Part shown: one piece after another, positions 1 through 5,272 of the stretch | Layout: every line of letters starts with the position of its first letter | Numbering within the stretch: position 1 is the first letter of the stretch | Origin: a bacterium | GTDB taxonomy: Bacteria > Patescibacteriota > Patescibacteriia > JAACEG01 | NCBI GenBank assembly: GCA_027040785.1 | Contig: JALULG010000201.1 | Coordinates: 1 to 6,719 of the forward strand | Length of the DNA: 6,719 bases | Direction of reading: 5' to 3' | Position numbers and translations under genes: made by a program | The notes under the pieces: generated by a model | Seen by the model: only the letters and a program-made list of their open reading frames with translations | Told to the model about the DNA's origin: nothing | Database searches by the model: none

Positions 1-22
1 TATTGGTTTTTTTGTCTGGCAT
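1..22 (-). CDS. rpsI: Probable 5' end of rpsI, ribosomal protein S9 (partial, runs off the window)
   Basis: Reading leftward from an ATG at position 22, only seven codons are visible (MPDKKTN) before the window ends. Nothing in these residues identifies S9. The call rests on context: rplM ends 11 bp upstream, and the rplM-rpsI pair is one of the most stable gene pairs in bacteria. A polar, Lys-rich start before the conserved S9 body is compatible with this. An alternative ATG at position 29 is in a different frame. This is an inference and needs the neighbouring sequence. Confidence 0.45.
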
Positions 23-33
23 AAAACATCTTT

Positions 34-381
34 TTATTTTATAATTAATCTTTTAATCATTTCTTTTCTTAATTTATTCTTTGGAAACATATTATAAACC
101 GCTTTTCTTAAAACTTCACCGGGGTTCTTTTCAAAAAGCTCTCTCATCTTTTTTTCTTTTAGACCACCCGGATAACCGGAATAACTATAATATTTTTTTT
201 GATCAATTTTTTTTCCGGTAAATTTAACTTTTTTAATATTTTCCACTTCAACGATACTCCCCAAATCTTTATGATATTCAAAATCGGGTCTGTTTTTACC
301 ACGCAATAAATTAACTATATTAGTTGCCAATCTTCCAATTGATTGGTTTGTAGCGTCAATTGTATGTTTTTCTCTATTCAT
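34..381 (-). CDS. rplM: 50S ribosomal protein L13
   Basis: L13 is an early-assembling large-subunit protein that binds 23S rRNA. The family signatures are visible: IDAT and IGRLAT near the N-terminus (about residues 8-20), LLRGKNRP (25-32), KFTGKK (53-58), the SGYPGGLK signature (68-75) and MFPKNKL (98-104). I start at the ATG at 381 (115 aa), which leaves the normal few residues before the first strand. An in-frame TTG at 390 would add three residues (118 aa) but has no better upstream signal. The protein lacks roughly the last 25 residues of the ~142-aa E. coli form and stops soon after the PKN(K)L helix; short forms are usual in reduced CPR ribosomes, as far as I know. It lies 24 bp downstream of rplQ and before the presumed rpsI. 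Stop is TAA. Confidence 0.95.
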   Translation of the reverse strand: MNREKHTIDATNQSIGRLATNIVNLLRGKNRPDFEYHKDLGSIVEVENIKKVKFTGKKIDQKKYYSYSGYPGGLKEKKMRELFEKNPGEVLRKAVYNMFPKNKLRKEMIKRLIIK

Positions 382-405
382 AATAATCAAATTATCTTTA
401 AAATA

Positions 406-753
406 TTAAACAAATTCAATTTGAACCATCTTTGCGCCATCGCCCTGTCTTCTACCCAAAGGAATAATTCTAGTATAACCACCGTTAAGATCTTTATATT
501 TTTTACCCAATTTAAAAGCTTCTTCAATGGCTTTTTTTTGAAGTAAGACCTTTAGTAAATTACGACGAGCAATTAAATCGTCTTTTTTGGCAATGGTAAC
601 CATTTTTTCAACCAAAGTTCTGACCACCTTTGCTTTTGCCTCGGTTGTTTTAACTTTTTTATATATCAAAATACTGGATGCCAAATTTCTTAACATTAAT
701 TCTCTGGGCCCTTTTTTTCTGTCTAAAATTTTTGTCTTGTTTCTATGTCTCAT
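406..753 (-). CDS. rplQ: 50S ribosomal protein L17
   Basis: L17 is a large-subunit protein placed near the exit-tunnel side of the ribosome. The 115-aa product begins MRHRNKTKILDRKKGPRELM, close to the almost invariant L17 start (MRHR, then a Leu/Arg-rich stretch, then R-x2-L). It has the KKVKTTEAKAKVVR block (about 32-45) and the C-terminal GGYTRIIPLGRRQGDGAKM region (91-109), ending in the usual hydrophobic I-E-x-V. It is slightly shorter than the 127-aa E. coli protein, with no missing core element. It follows rpoA by 24 bp, the standard order at the end of the alpha operon. No Shine-Dalgarno-like sequence is seen before the ATG at 753. Stop is TAA. Confidence 0.96.
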   Translation of the reverse strand: MRHRNKTKILDRKKGPRELMLRNLASSILIYKKVKTTEAKAKVVRTLVEKMVTIAKKDDLIARRNLLKVLLQKKAIEEAFKLGKKYKDLNGGYTRIIPLGRRQGDGAKMVQIEFV

Positions 754-777
754 AAAATCTGGTTAATTTATTTTAAA

Positions 778-1542
778 TTATTTTTTAGCTTTTTTAGTTT
801 CTTTCGTTTTTTCTTCTTTTTCTTCAACTTTTTCTTCTTTATCTTTTTTTTCTTTTTTAAAAACATTTTCAGAAACGAAAGTAAATTGCTCAACTAAAAT
901 ATCACTTGCTTGTTTAAGGGCTTCTTCCGGAGTAATACTTCCATCGGTTTCAATATCCAAAGTAATATTTTCATAAGTGGTCATTTGTTTTACACGTACG
1001 TTTTCCGTTTTTAAACCAACTTTTTTTATCGGACTAAAAAAAGCGTCCAAAGCGATAACACCGATTTCTTTTTCCTTTTCATCACGATCCTCAATCGGCC
1101 AATAACCACGTCCTTTTTTAACAAAAATATCCATTTTTAATTCTGCTTTTTTATCCGTTAAGGTAGCGATATGCAAATCCGGATTAACTATTTCCACATC
1201 ACTACTTGTTTTGATATCTTTGGCTTTTACCTCTTTTTCACCTTTAACATCCAAAGAAATCTTCACCTCTTCTTCGGTAAAAATTTTTAATCTTAATTGT
1301 TTCAAGTTCAAAATTATCTCAACCACATCTTCTAAAACGTTCGGAATTGTTGAAAATTCATGTTGAACACCTTTTATTTTAACGGCAAAAGGCGCTCCTC
1401 CTTCCAAAGAAGAAAGGATTACTCTTTTAAAAGCGTTTCCAAGCGTAATACCATAACCGGGATGACAAGGACCGATAATTGCTTCCTTACGATTTTCACT
1501 AATTTTGTTAAATTTGATTTGTTGAGGAAGACTAATGTTCAT
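778..1542 (-). CDS. rpoA: RNA polymerase alpha subunit, lacking the C-terminal domain
   Basis: The alpha subunit dimerises and seeds assembly of RNA polymerase. The 254-aa product carries a complete alpha N-terminal domain: PCHPGYGITLGNAFKRVILSS (about 25-45) is the dimerisation helix region, followed by VKIKGVQHEFSTIPNVLEDV and the ILNLKQLRLK motif (to about residue 85), and later the YWPIEDRD and VNPDLHIATL segments of the insert domain. After EQFTFVSENVF (about 218-228) the protein becomes a low-complexity Lys/Glu tail of about 25 residues. The usual helix-hairpin-helix C-terminal domain, which contacts UP elements, activators and NusA in other bacteria, is absent; typical RpoA is about 310-330 aa. 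Only 24 bp separate the stop from rplQ, so no displaced domain is hidden there. Start is ATG at 1542; stop is TAA. Confidence 0.96.
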   Translation of the reverse strand: MNISLPQQIKFNKISENRKEAIIGPCHPGYGITLGNAFKRVILSSLEGGAPFAVKIKGVQHEFSTIPNVLEDVVEIILNLKQLRLKIFTEEEVKISLDVKGEKEVKAKDIKTSSDVEIVNPDLHIATLTDKKAELKMDIFVKKGRGYWPIEDRDEKEKEIGVIALDAFFSPIKKVGLKTENVRVKQMTTYENITLDIETDGSITPEEALKQASDILVEQFTFVSENVFKKEKKDKEEKVEEKEEKTKETKKAKK

Positions 1543-1584
1543 AGAGGTTTTTATATTAAAATAAATTTAAAATAAATATTAACA

Positions 1585-2220
1585 TTAACGTGAATAAAAT
1601 TCAATAATCATTTTGGTATCAAAAATTTGCTCCTTTCCTTCAGCATCATAATCTGATAAAACTTTAATTTCCATTTTTGACTTATCAAAATGTAACCATC
1701 CCGGAATTTCCAAATCTTTCTTGTTTTTAAATTCTTCTTTTAAATTTTTAAAAAAACTCTTATCCATTTTTGATGGTTTTATTTTGATAATATCTCCAAT
1801 TTTAACCCTGAAAGAAGGAATGTCCGTTTTTCTTTCGTTGACAAAAAAATGACCGTGACCAACCAATTGCTTTGCTTGACGACGAGATTTGGCAATCCCA
1901 ACACGATAAATTACATTATCTAATCTTGATTCTAAAATTTTAACTAAATTTTGACCAATATCTCCTCTTGAATTAACCGCTTTTTGATAGTATTTTTTAA
2001 AAACTTTTTCATAAACTCCATAAACCCTCTTTGCTTTTTGTTTTTCTCTTAATTGTTTTCCATATTCGGTTAATTTTTTCCGGGTATTTTTTTGTCCATG
2101 CAATCCGGCCGGATAATTCCTTTTAACAATAGCGCATTTGGAAGATAAACATCTTTCGCCTTTTAACATTAATTTCTTGCCTACCCCTCGGCAAATTTTA
2201 CATTGTGGCTCTTTAATCAT
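1585..2220 (-). CDS. rpsD: 30S ribosomal protein S4, zinc-binding form
   Basis: S4 nucleates assembly of the 30S body by binding 16S rRNA and takes part in decoding accuracy. The 211-aa product is full length. It is the zinc-binding (C+) form: Cys7, Cys10, Cys24 and Cys29 give C-x2-C-x13-C-x4-C, the spacing known from Thermus-type S4. The LHGQ motif with the Lys/Arg-rich stretch follows (about 40-65). The S4 RNA-binding domain starts near ESRLDNVIYRVGIAKSR (97-113) and runs through RQAKQLVGHGHFFVNERK. The C-terminus (PGWLHFDKSKMEIKVL) matches the family. In many bacteria S4 represses its own operon; no such leader structure could be recognised here. It lies between rpsK (19 bp) and rpoA (42 bp). 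Stop is TAA. Confidence 0.97.
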   Translation of the reverse strand: MIKEPQCKICRGVGKKLMLKGERCLSSKCAIVKRNYPAGLHGQKNTRKKLTEYGKQLREKQKAKRVYGVYEKVFKKYYQKAVNSRGDIGQNLVKILESRLDNVIYRVGIAKSRRQAKQLVGHGHFFVNERKTDIPSFRVKIGDIIKIKPSKMDKSFFKNLKEEFKNKKDLEIPGWLHFDKSKMEIKVLSDYDAEGKEQIFDTKMIIEFYSR

Positions 2221-2239
2221 ATTTTAAAAATTATTTTAA

Positions 2240-2632
2240 TTATACTCTTCTTGGTTTTCTTGGACGACATCCGTTATGAGGAATCGGAGTCATATCTTTT
2301 ATTGAAACAACATTTAATCCGTTTGCGTTTAAAGCTCTGATAGCCGAATCTCTTCCCGGACCAACTCCTTTAACAATCACTTGAACATTTTTTAATCCGT
2401 AAACTTTAACTTTTTCAGCCGCATCTTTAACAATAACACCGGCGGCATAAGGAGTGGCTTTTTTAGGTCCTTTAAAACCGTTTATTCCGGCGCTTGACCA
2501 CGCCAAAACATTTCCATTTTGATCCGTTAAAGTAACAATAGTATTATTATAACTGGCTTTAATAAAAGCTCTACCGGTAGTTACCGCCTTAATAATCTTT
2601 TTCTTTTTTTTAGTTTTGGTTTGTTGGGCCAT
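2240..2632 (-). CDS. rpsK: 30S ribosomal protein S11
   Basis: S11 sits on the 30S platform next to the mRNA exit/E-site region. The 130-aa product matches the family along its length: a basic N-terminal extension (a Lys run at about 8-12), AFIKASYNNTIVTLTDQNGN (22-41), WSSAG (45-49), GPKKATPYAAG (55-65), the VKGVGPGRDSAIRAL signature (87-101) and the almost invariant end DMTPIPHNGCRPRKPRRV (113-130). Length is the usual one. It is 33 bp after rpsM and 19 bp before rpsD, the standard order. The sequence before the ATG at 2632 is almost pure A/T with no Shine-Dalgarno match. Stop is TAA. Confidence 0.97.
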   Translation of the reverse strand: MAQQTKTKKKKKIIKAVTTGRAFIKASYNNTIVTLTDQNGNVLAWSSAGINGFKGPKKATPYAAGVIVKDAAEKVKVYGLKNVQVIVKGVGPGRDSAIRALNANGLNVVSIKDMTPIPHNGCRPRKPRRV

Positions 2633-2665
2633 ATTATCAAAATTTATATATATTTATTTATGTTT

Positions 2666-3052
2666 TTATGTTTTTTGAGCTACTTGTTTTTTATTGGCAA
2701 CGGTTCGCTTTTTATTACCTCTAACTGTTCTATTATTGGTTTTGGTTCTTTGTCCTCTGACGGGTAACCCTTTAATATGTCTTAAACCGCGATAACATTT
2801 AATTTCTTTATATCTTTTAATATTAAAAGATATATCTCTTCTCAAATCCCCTTCAACAACATAGTTTTTTTCAACTATTTCTCTTAATTTATTAATTTCA
2901 TCATCTTTTAAATCATAAGTTCTAGTGTCGGGGTTAACTCCGGCCTCTTTTAAAATTTTATTTGAAGTAGCTCTGCCGATTCCATAAATATAGGTAAGAG
3001 CTATTTCTATTCTTTTATTTTTCGGTAAATTAACACCTGCTATTCTAGCCAT
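2666..3052 (-). CDS. rpsM: 30S ribosomal protein S13
   Basis: S13 lies in the 30S head, forms intersubunit bridges and contacts P-site tRNA through its basic tail. The 128-aa product begins MARIAGVNLPKNKRIEIALT, then IYGIGRATS (22-30), which is the helix-turn-helix-like N-terminal region. The C-terminal signature RGLRHIKGLPVRGQRT (88-103) is followed by the Asn/Arg/Lys-rich tail (TKTNNRTVRGNKK). A longer than usual linker spans about residues 50-75. Length is close to the usual ~120 aa. It follows rpmJ by 26 bp and precedes rpsK by 33 bp. Start is ATG at 3052; no Shine-Dalgarno sequence is seen; stop is TAA. Confidence 0.97.
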   Translation of the reverse strand: MARIAGVNLPKNKRIEIALTYIYGIGRATSNKILKEAGVNPDTRTYDLKDDEINKLREIVEKNYVVEGDLRRDISFNIKRYKEIKCYRGLRHIKGLPVRGQRTKTNNRTVRGNKKRTVANKKQVAQKT

Positions 3053-3078
3053 AATAAAATAATTAATTTAATAATAAA

Positions 3079-3192
3079 TTACCCTTGTCGTTGTTTATGT
3101 TTAGGATTCTTACAAATTATATAAACTCTTTTTTTACGCCTTACCGAACGACAATCACGGCACATTTTTTTTACCGATGTTCTAACTTTCAT
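3079..3192 (-). CDS. rpmJ: 50S ribosomal protein L36, zinc-binding form
   Basis: This 37-aa gene was found by translating the gap between infA and rpsM. The product starts MKVRTSVKKMCRDCRSVRRK and ends KNPKHKQRQG. It has the L36 zinc ribbon: Cys11, Cys14, Cys27 and His32 (C-x2-C-x12-C-x4-H), so it is the zinc-dependent C+ form. Its length, its MKVR-x-S-V-K start and its HKQRQG end are typical of the family. L36 binds 23S rRNA in the large subunit. It lies 16 bp after infA and 26 bp before rpsM, where bacterial alpha operons usually carry it. Start is ATG at 3192; stop is TAA. Confidence 0.96.
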   Translation of the reverse strand: MKVRTSVKKMCRDCRSVRRKKRVYIICKNPKHKQRQG

Positions 3193-3208
3193 ATTTTTAT
3201 ATTATTGA

Positions 3209-3448
3209 TTAAAATCTATAAGTAATTCTTCCTTTGGTAAGATCATAAGGTGTCATTTCCACTTTGACCTTATCTCCGGGAAGCAATCTGATCTTGAACA
3301 TTCTCATTTTTCCAGACAAATGAGCCAAAACAGTATGTCCGTTTTCCAATTCCACTTTAAAAGTTGCCGCCGGCAACAATTCTACAACCGTTCCTTTCAT
3401 TTCAATAAAATTTTTACTGTCAGGAACGTTTTTTTTGTTTTTTCCCAT
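3209..3448 (-). CDS. infA: Translation initiation factor IF-1
   Basis: IF-1 binds the A site of the 30S subunit during initiation together with IF-2 and IF-3. The 79-aa product is a single S1-type OB fold: IEMKGTVVELLPAATFKVEL (15-34), ENGHTVLAHLSGKMRM (35-50), IRLLPGDKVKVEMTPYDL (53-70), TKGRITYRF (71-79). These are the family signatures in order. It has about seven extra residues at the N-terminus compared with the ~72-aa E. coli protein; the ATG at 3448 is the only sensible start before the conserved IEMKG. It is the first gene of the operon, with a promoter-like sequence about 130-155 bp upstream and a long leader containing an inverted repeat. A purine-rich stretch upstream of the ATG is too far away to be a convincing ribosome binding site. 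Stop is TAA. Confidence 0.97.
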   Translation of the reverse strand: MGKNKKNVPDSKNFIEMKGTVVELLPAATFKVELENGHTVLAHLSGKMRMFKIRLLPGDKVKVEMTPYDLTKGRITYRF

Positions 3449-3501
3449 AAATTTTTTATAATCTTCTCGTTCCTATTTTAAAAAGAAACGAAAATTACAA
3501 A

Positions 3502-3576
3502 AAATTTTAGATGTAATTTATTGACAAAAAAAATAAAAATACCTGTCTTTTTTAAAAGGCATTACATCTAAAATTT
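3502..3576 (-). repeat. Perfect 16-bp inverted repeat in the infA operon leader
   Basis: The arms 3502-3517 (AAATTTTAGATGTAAT) and 3561-3576 are exact reverse complements separated by 43 bp. The right arm begins directly after the predicted -10 box, so the predicted transcript would start inside it (near 3570) and its first nine or so bases (AGATGTAAT) could pair with ATTACATCT further down the leader. This would give a hairpin at the very 5' end of the mRNA, with the infA ATG about 50 nt downstream. It could also be a pair of binding sites for a regulator. The repeat is seen directly; the role is inferred. Confidence 0.7.
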
Positions 3577-3605
3577 AGTTTATATTATTTTTAAAAATAT
3601 GTCAA
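3577..3605 (-). promoter_or_regulatory. Probable sigma70-type promoter of the infA-rpmJ-rpsM-rpsK-rpsD-rpoA-rplQ-rplM operon
   Basis: On the minus strand a perfect TTGACA -35 box (3605-3600) is followed after 17 bp by TAAACT (3582-3577), which matches four of six consensus -10 bases; TATAAA with a 15-bp spacer is an overlapping alternative. Transcription would begin near 3570, giving an untranslated leader of about 120 nt before the infA ATG. The position, just upstream of the first gene of a ribosomal operon, supports the call. The start site is predicted, not shown. Confidence 0.6.
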
Positions 3606-3735
3606 GGATATTAATGTTTTTTTTAAAAGTGATATTTCGTTAAAACGCTAAAACGTTCAGTGCGACAGAAGTTGGAATAAGATCCTATTGTTATCCTGAA
3701 CATTTCAGGATCTCATGGTTTTTAGATTTTACTCT

Positions 3736-3776
3736 TTCCCATGAAATACTGAAATAAATTCAGCATGACATGGGAA
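3736..3776. repeat. 41-bp palindrome, short form of the intergenic repeat
   Basis: Two nested inverted repeats share one centre at 3756: the outer arms TTCCCATG (3736-3743) and CATGGGAA (3769-3776), and the inner arms CTGAA (3749-3753) and TTCAG (3759-3763) around a 5-nt loop. An unpaired 5-nt stretch separates inner and outer arms on each side. The sequence on each side of the loop matches the 59-bp tandem units, which differ by 22 extra bases at the centre. Confidence 0.75.
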
Positions 3777-3878
3777 GAGGAGATACTGAAATAATACCGA
3801 ATGAATTCAACACAAGATTCAGCATGACATGGGAAGAGGAGATACTGAAATAATACCGAATGAATTCAACACAAGATT
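3761..3878. repeat. Two identical 59-bp tandem repeats, with a diverged partial third copy
   Basis: Copy 1 (3761-3819) and copy 2 (3820-3878) are identical over all 59 bases and begin CAGCATGACATGGGAAGAGG. A third copy starts at 3879 and keeps 27 of its first 32 bases (to 3910) before it diverges. The unit is the nearby short palindrome with 22 extra bases (3795-3816 in copy 1) placed between ATACTGAAATAA and ATTCAG. Exact identity suggests recent duplication. Confidence 0.9.
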
Positions 3879-3983
3879 CAGCATGACAAGGAGAGAAAAG
3901 ATACTGAAATGTTCAGCATGGCACAGAAGAGGTTCAGTATGGCAGAAAGAAAACGAGATGCTGAAACGTAGACAGCAAAGGGA

Positions 3984-4202
3984 TTAATCTTTATCCCCTT
4001 TTTTATTTTTCATTTCGCTAAAAATAAAAATATACAGTATTTCCAAACCGGCAAAAGTGTTTAAAATAAGAAGAGCAATAAACCATTTTAAATGATTTTT
4101 TTTACTCGCTTTCCAAAGAGCTACCCCCTTCCATGGCAAAACCCATAAAACCGTTAACCAAAGCAATAAAGAATGCTGATTGTAAAAAGTTTCAAAATCC
4201 AT
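3984..4202 (-). CDS. Small two-helix membrane protein, DUF5652-like
   Basis: The 72-aa product has two hydrophobic helices, about residues 11-30 and 40-61, joined by a short basic loop (KASKKNHLK), and ends in a charged tail (KNKKGDKD). The pattern WKGVALWKASKKNHLKWF (24-41), then IALLILNT (42-49) and LEILYIFIF (53-61) resembles the DUF5652 family, which I associate with CPR bacteria and some archaea; this is from memory and no search was possible. The function is unknown. Positive charges in the loop suggest that it faces the cytoplasm, with both ends outside, or a hairpin inserted from one side. The ATG at 4202 comes 1 bp after the mnmA stop, so the two are probably co-transcribed and translationally coupled. 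Stop is TAA. Confidence 0.75.
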   Translation of the reverse strand: MDFETFYNQHSLLLWLTVLWVLPWKGVALWKASKKNHLKWFIALLILNTFAGLEILYIFIFSEMKNKKGDKD

Positions 4203-4203
4203 A

Positions 4204-4920
4204 TTAAATAATTATTGCGCCACCAAGCAATTCTTTTCTTTTATAAAAAACAATGGATTGTCCGGGTGTAATTGCTCTTTGGCTTTTTTGGAATTTTACC
4301 ACATAACGCTTGCTTTGTAAATAAATCAGACATTTTTCCAAAGGGTGACCGTATCTGATTCTGGCGCGACAAGAAAATGGAAACAAAGGTTTCTTATCGG
4401 AAATCCAATTTATATTTTTAATAAACAATTTTTTTCCGTATAAAATCTTATCATCAAATTTATTGGTTACATATAAAATATTTTTTTTATAATCCATTTT
4501 AACGGCATAAAACGGTCCTATGCCTCCAATTTTAATATATCTTCTTTGCCCGATAGTATAAAGAGGCAAGCCCTCATGTTCTCCGACTTTTTTTCCATCA
4601 AGAGTGATAATATCTCCTTTTTTCATTTTTAAATGTTTTTTTAAAAAAAGATTATGATCCAAACCGCCCAAAAAACAAATATCTTGACTTGCTTTTTTAA
4701 GAGTTGGTAATTTGTTTTTTTTCGCCATCTCTTCCACCTCGTTCCTTAAATAATTTCCCAAAGGAAACATTAAATGTTTTAATTGCGATTGTTTTAAATT
4801 GTATAAAAAATAACTTTGATCTTTTTTAATATCTTTAGCGATACAAAGCTTATATCTTTTATCCTTTTTCTTTATCTTGATATAATGTCCGGTCGCCAAA
4901 TAATCATATTTTAATTTCAA
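4204..4920 (-). CDS. mnmA: MnmA C-terminal fragment (tRNA-binding and beta-barrel half) after the TAG
   Basis: This part continues the MnmA frame. It begins with KLKYDYLATGHY and has KDQSYFLY (33-40), FPLGNYLRNEVEEMA (52-66), SQDICFLGG (78-86), LYTIGQRRYIKIGG and the C-terminal TPGQSIVFY...LGGAIII. Cys82 of this fragment (residue 189 of the read-through product) corresponds to the second catalytic cysteine (Cys199 in E. coli). The only start near the front is a TTG at 4920, in the middle of the catalytic domain, with no ribosome binding site; the first in-frame ATG is at 4770, after the ATGHY and KDQSYFL motifs. Independent translation is therefore doubtful, and this is better read as the rest of an interrupted gene. 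The TAA at 4206-4204 is 1 bp before the DUF5652-like gene. Confidence 0.8.
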   Translation of the reverse strand: MKLKYDYLATGHYIKIKKKDKRYKLCIAKDIKKDQSYFLYNLKQSQLKHLMFPLGNYLRNEVEEMAKKNKLPTLKKASQDICFLGGLDHNLFLKKHLKMKKGDIITLDGKKVGEHEGLPLYTIGQRRYIKIGGIGPFYAVKMDYKKNILYVTNKFDDKILYGKKLFIKNINWISDKKPLFPFSCRARIRYGHPLEKCLIYLQSKRYVVKFQKSQRAITPGQSIVFYKRKELLGGAIII

Positions 4921-4932
4921 TGTTTCTTTTAA

Positions 4933-5241
4933 CTATATATTTAATTTTATTTTTTTATTGCAAACAACGCAAGGATTGGGAGTTTTTCCTTTTGAATATT
5001 CTTCCAAAAAATATTTAATTACTTCTTTGTTAAATTGATTTTTAAAATTAACCGTAAAAAAAGGTATTTTTAAAAATTTTGCTAATTTTTTGGCTGCGTC
5101 TTTACTTTCCTTAAAAGCGACTTGCCCCAAATCCATAAATATTCCACCGACTTCATAACCTTGTTTTTTTAACAACATCGCTGTTACGGAAGAATCAACT
5201 CCTCCCGACAAAGCGACCAAAACTTTTTTCTTTTCTGTCAT
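4933..5241 (-). CDS. mnmA: MnmA N-terminal fragment (PP-loop ATPase half) up to the TAG
   Basis: This 102-aa fragment carries the ATP-pyrophosphatase P-loop SGGVDSS (12-18), which binds ATP, the strand GGIFMDLG (32-39) and the motif KTPNPCVVCNKKIK (86-99). Cys94 in the CN pair corresponds to the first catalytic cysteine of the family (Cys102 in E. coli). The segment between GIFM and the following helix is about a dozen residues shorter than in E. coli MnmA and lacks its Trp/Cys loop. The fragment ends at the TAG at 4935-4933, inside the nucleotide-binding domain and before the conserved ATGHY motif, so alone it is unlikely to be active. The start is ATG at 5241, five residues before the first strand (VLVALSGG). 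The region upstream is an AT-rich 65-bp gap shared with the divergent htrA. Confidence 0.85.
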   Translation of the reverse strand: MTEKKKVLVALSGGVDSSVTAMLLKKQGYEVGGIFMDLGQVAFKESKDAAKKLAKFLKIPFFTVNFKNQFNKEVIKYFLEEYSKGKTPNPCVVCNKKIKLNI

Positions 5242-5244
5242 AAT

Positions 5245-5272
5245 TTGTTATTTTAAAAAATTGTTTTATAAT
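5245..5272 (+). promoter_or_regulatory. Possible promoter of htrA in the divergent mnmA-htrA gap
   Basis: On the plus strand a perfect TATAAT (5267-5272) is preceded after 16 bp by TTGTTA (5245-5250), which matches four of six -35 bases. Transcription would start near 5279, about 28 nt before the htrA ATG. The whole 65-bp gap (5242-5306) is nearly pure A/T, so a chance match is quite possible. A promoter for mnmA on the other strand must also lie in or near this gap, but no convincing -35/-10 pair was seen. Confidence 0.35.

Larger units (their letters stand above)
3656..3965. repeat. Cluster of CTGAA/TTCAG palindromic intergenic repeats
   Basis: CTGAA occurs at 3696, 3749, 3786, 3845, 3904 and 3961; its complement TTCAG occurs at 3656, 3704, 3759, 3818, 3877, 3912 and 3933. 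From 3696 to 3916 they alternate, so that each CTGAA faces a TTCAG. Several pairs are close hairpins: ATCCTGAA-CAT-TTCAGGAT (3693-3711) and CTGAA-ATG-TTCAG (3904-3916). A near-duplicate GTTCAGYATGGCA is present at 3911 and 3932. The cluster resembles the REP-like intergenic palindromes found in many bacterial genomes. No transposase is present. Confidence 0.75.
3449..3983. other. Gene-free intergenic region between infA and the mnmA/DUF5652 operon
   Basis: This 535-bp stretch has no credible coding sequence on either strand. The part next to infA (3449-3605) is very AT-rich and holds the operon promoter and the 16-bp inverted repeat. The part from about 3656 to 3965 is visibly richer in G and C and is filled with CTGAA/TTCAG motifs, hairpins and tandem copies. 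A small direct repeat (TAAAACG twice, about 3641-3654) lies between the two parts. No tRNA or other recognisable RNA gene is seen. Confidence 0.8.
4204..5241 (-). pseudogene. mnmA: tRNA 2-thiouridine(34) synthase MnmA, interrupted by an in-frame TAG
   Basis: MnmA uses ATP to activate U34 of tRNA-Lys, -Glu and -Gln and inserts sulfur delivered by a persulfide relay. Read straight through, the frame from the ATG at 5241 to the TAA at 4204 would give 345 aa, a normal length for a compact MnmA. A single TAG at 4935-4933 (codon 103) breaks it. Both sides are in the same frame and match the family without a gap: CVVCNKKIKLNI, stop, LKETLKLKYDYLATGHY, where family members have CNK-x-IKF...LATGHY with the same spacing. 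Nothing else in the gene looks decayed. It could be a recent nonsense mutation, a sequencing or assembly error, or a suppressed or recoded codon. I mark it as interrupted; whether a full protein is made cannot be decided here. Confidence 0.8.

Noticed and set aside
343..546. Plus-strand open frame overlapping rplM and rplQ
   Set aside because: It is antisense to two certain ribosomal genes and its translation resembles no family.
1360..1575. Plus-strand open frame opposite the start of rpoA
   Set aside because: It is a reverse-strand shadow of conserved rpoA codons, with no independent support.
3521..3543. TTGACA at 3521-3526 on the plus strand as a rightward promoter
   Set aside because: No -10-like sequence occurs at 16-18 bp and there is no plus-strand gene before 5307.
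3693..3711. ATCCTGAA-CAT-TTCAGGAT hairpin as a rho-independent terminator
   Set aside because: No T-tract follows closely on either strand. It fits the palindromic repeat cluster better.
3656..3965. The repeat cluster as a CRISPR array
   Set aside because: The 59-bp copies are directly adjacent and identical, with no unique spacers and no cas gene nearby.
3980..3997. GGGAT/ATCCC hairpin over the end of the DUF5652-like gene, as a terminator for the mnmA operon
   Set aside because: The stem is only about 5 bp with an 8-nt loop. On the minus strand only three T's follow; the longer T-run lies on the plus-strand side, where no gene would use it.
4204..5241. A natural two-gene split MnmA
   Set aside because: The break falls within the catalytic domain, the two parts share one frame with normal spacing, and the second part has only a TTG without a ribosome binding site. 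An interrupted single gene is simpler.
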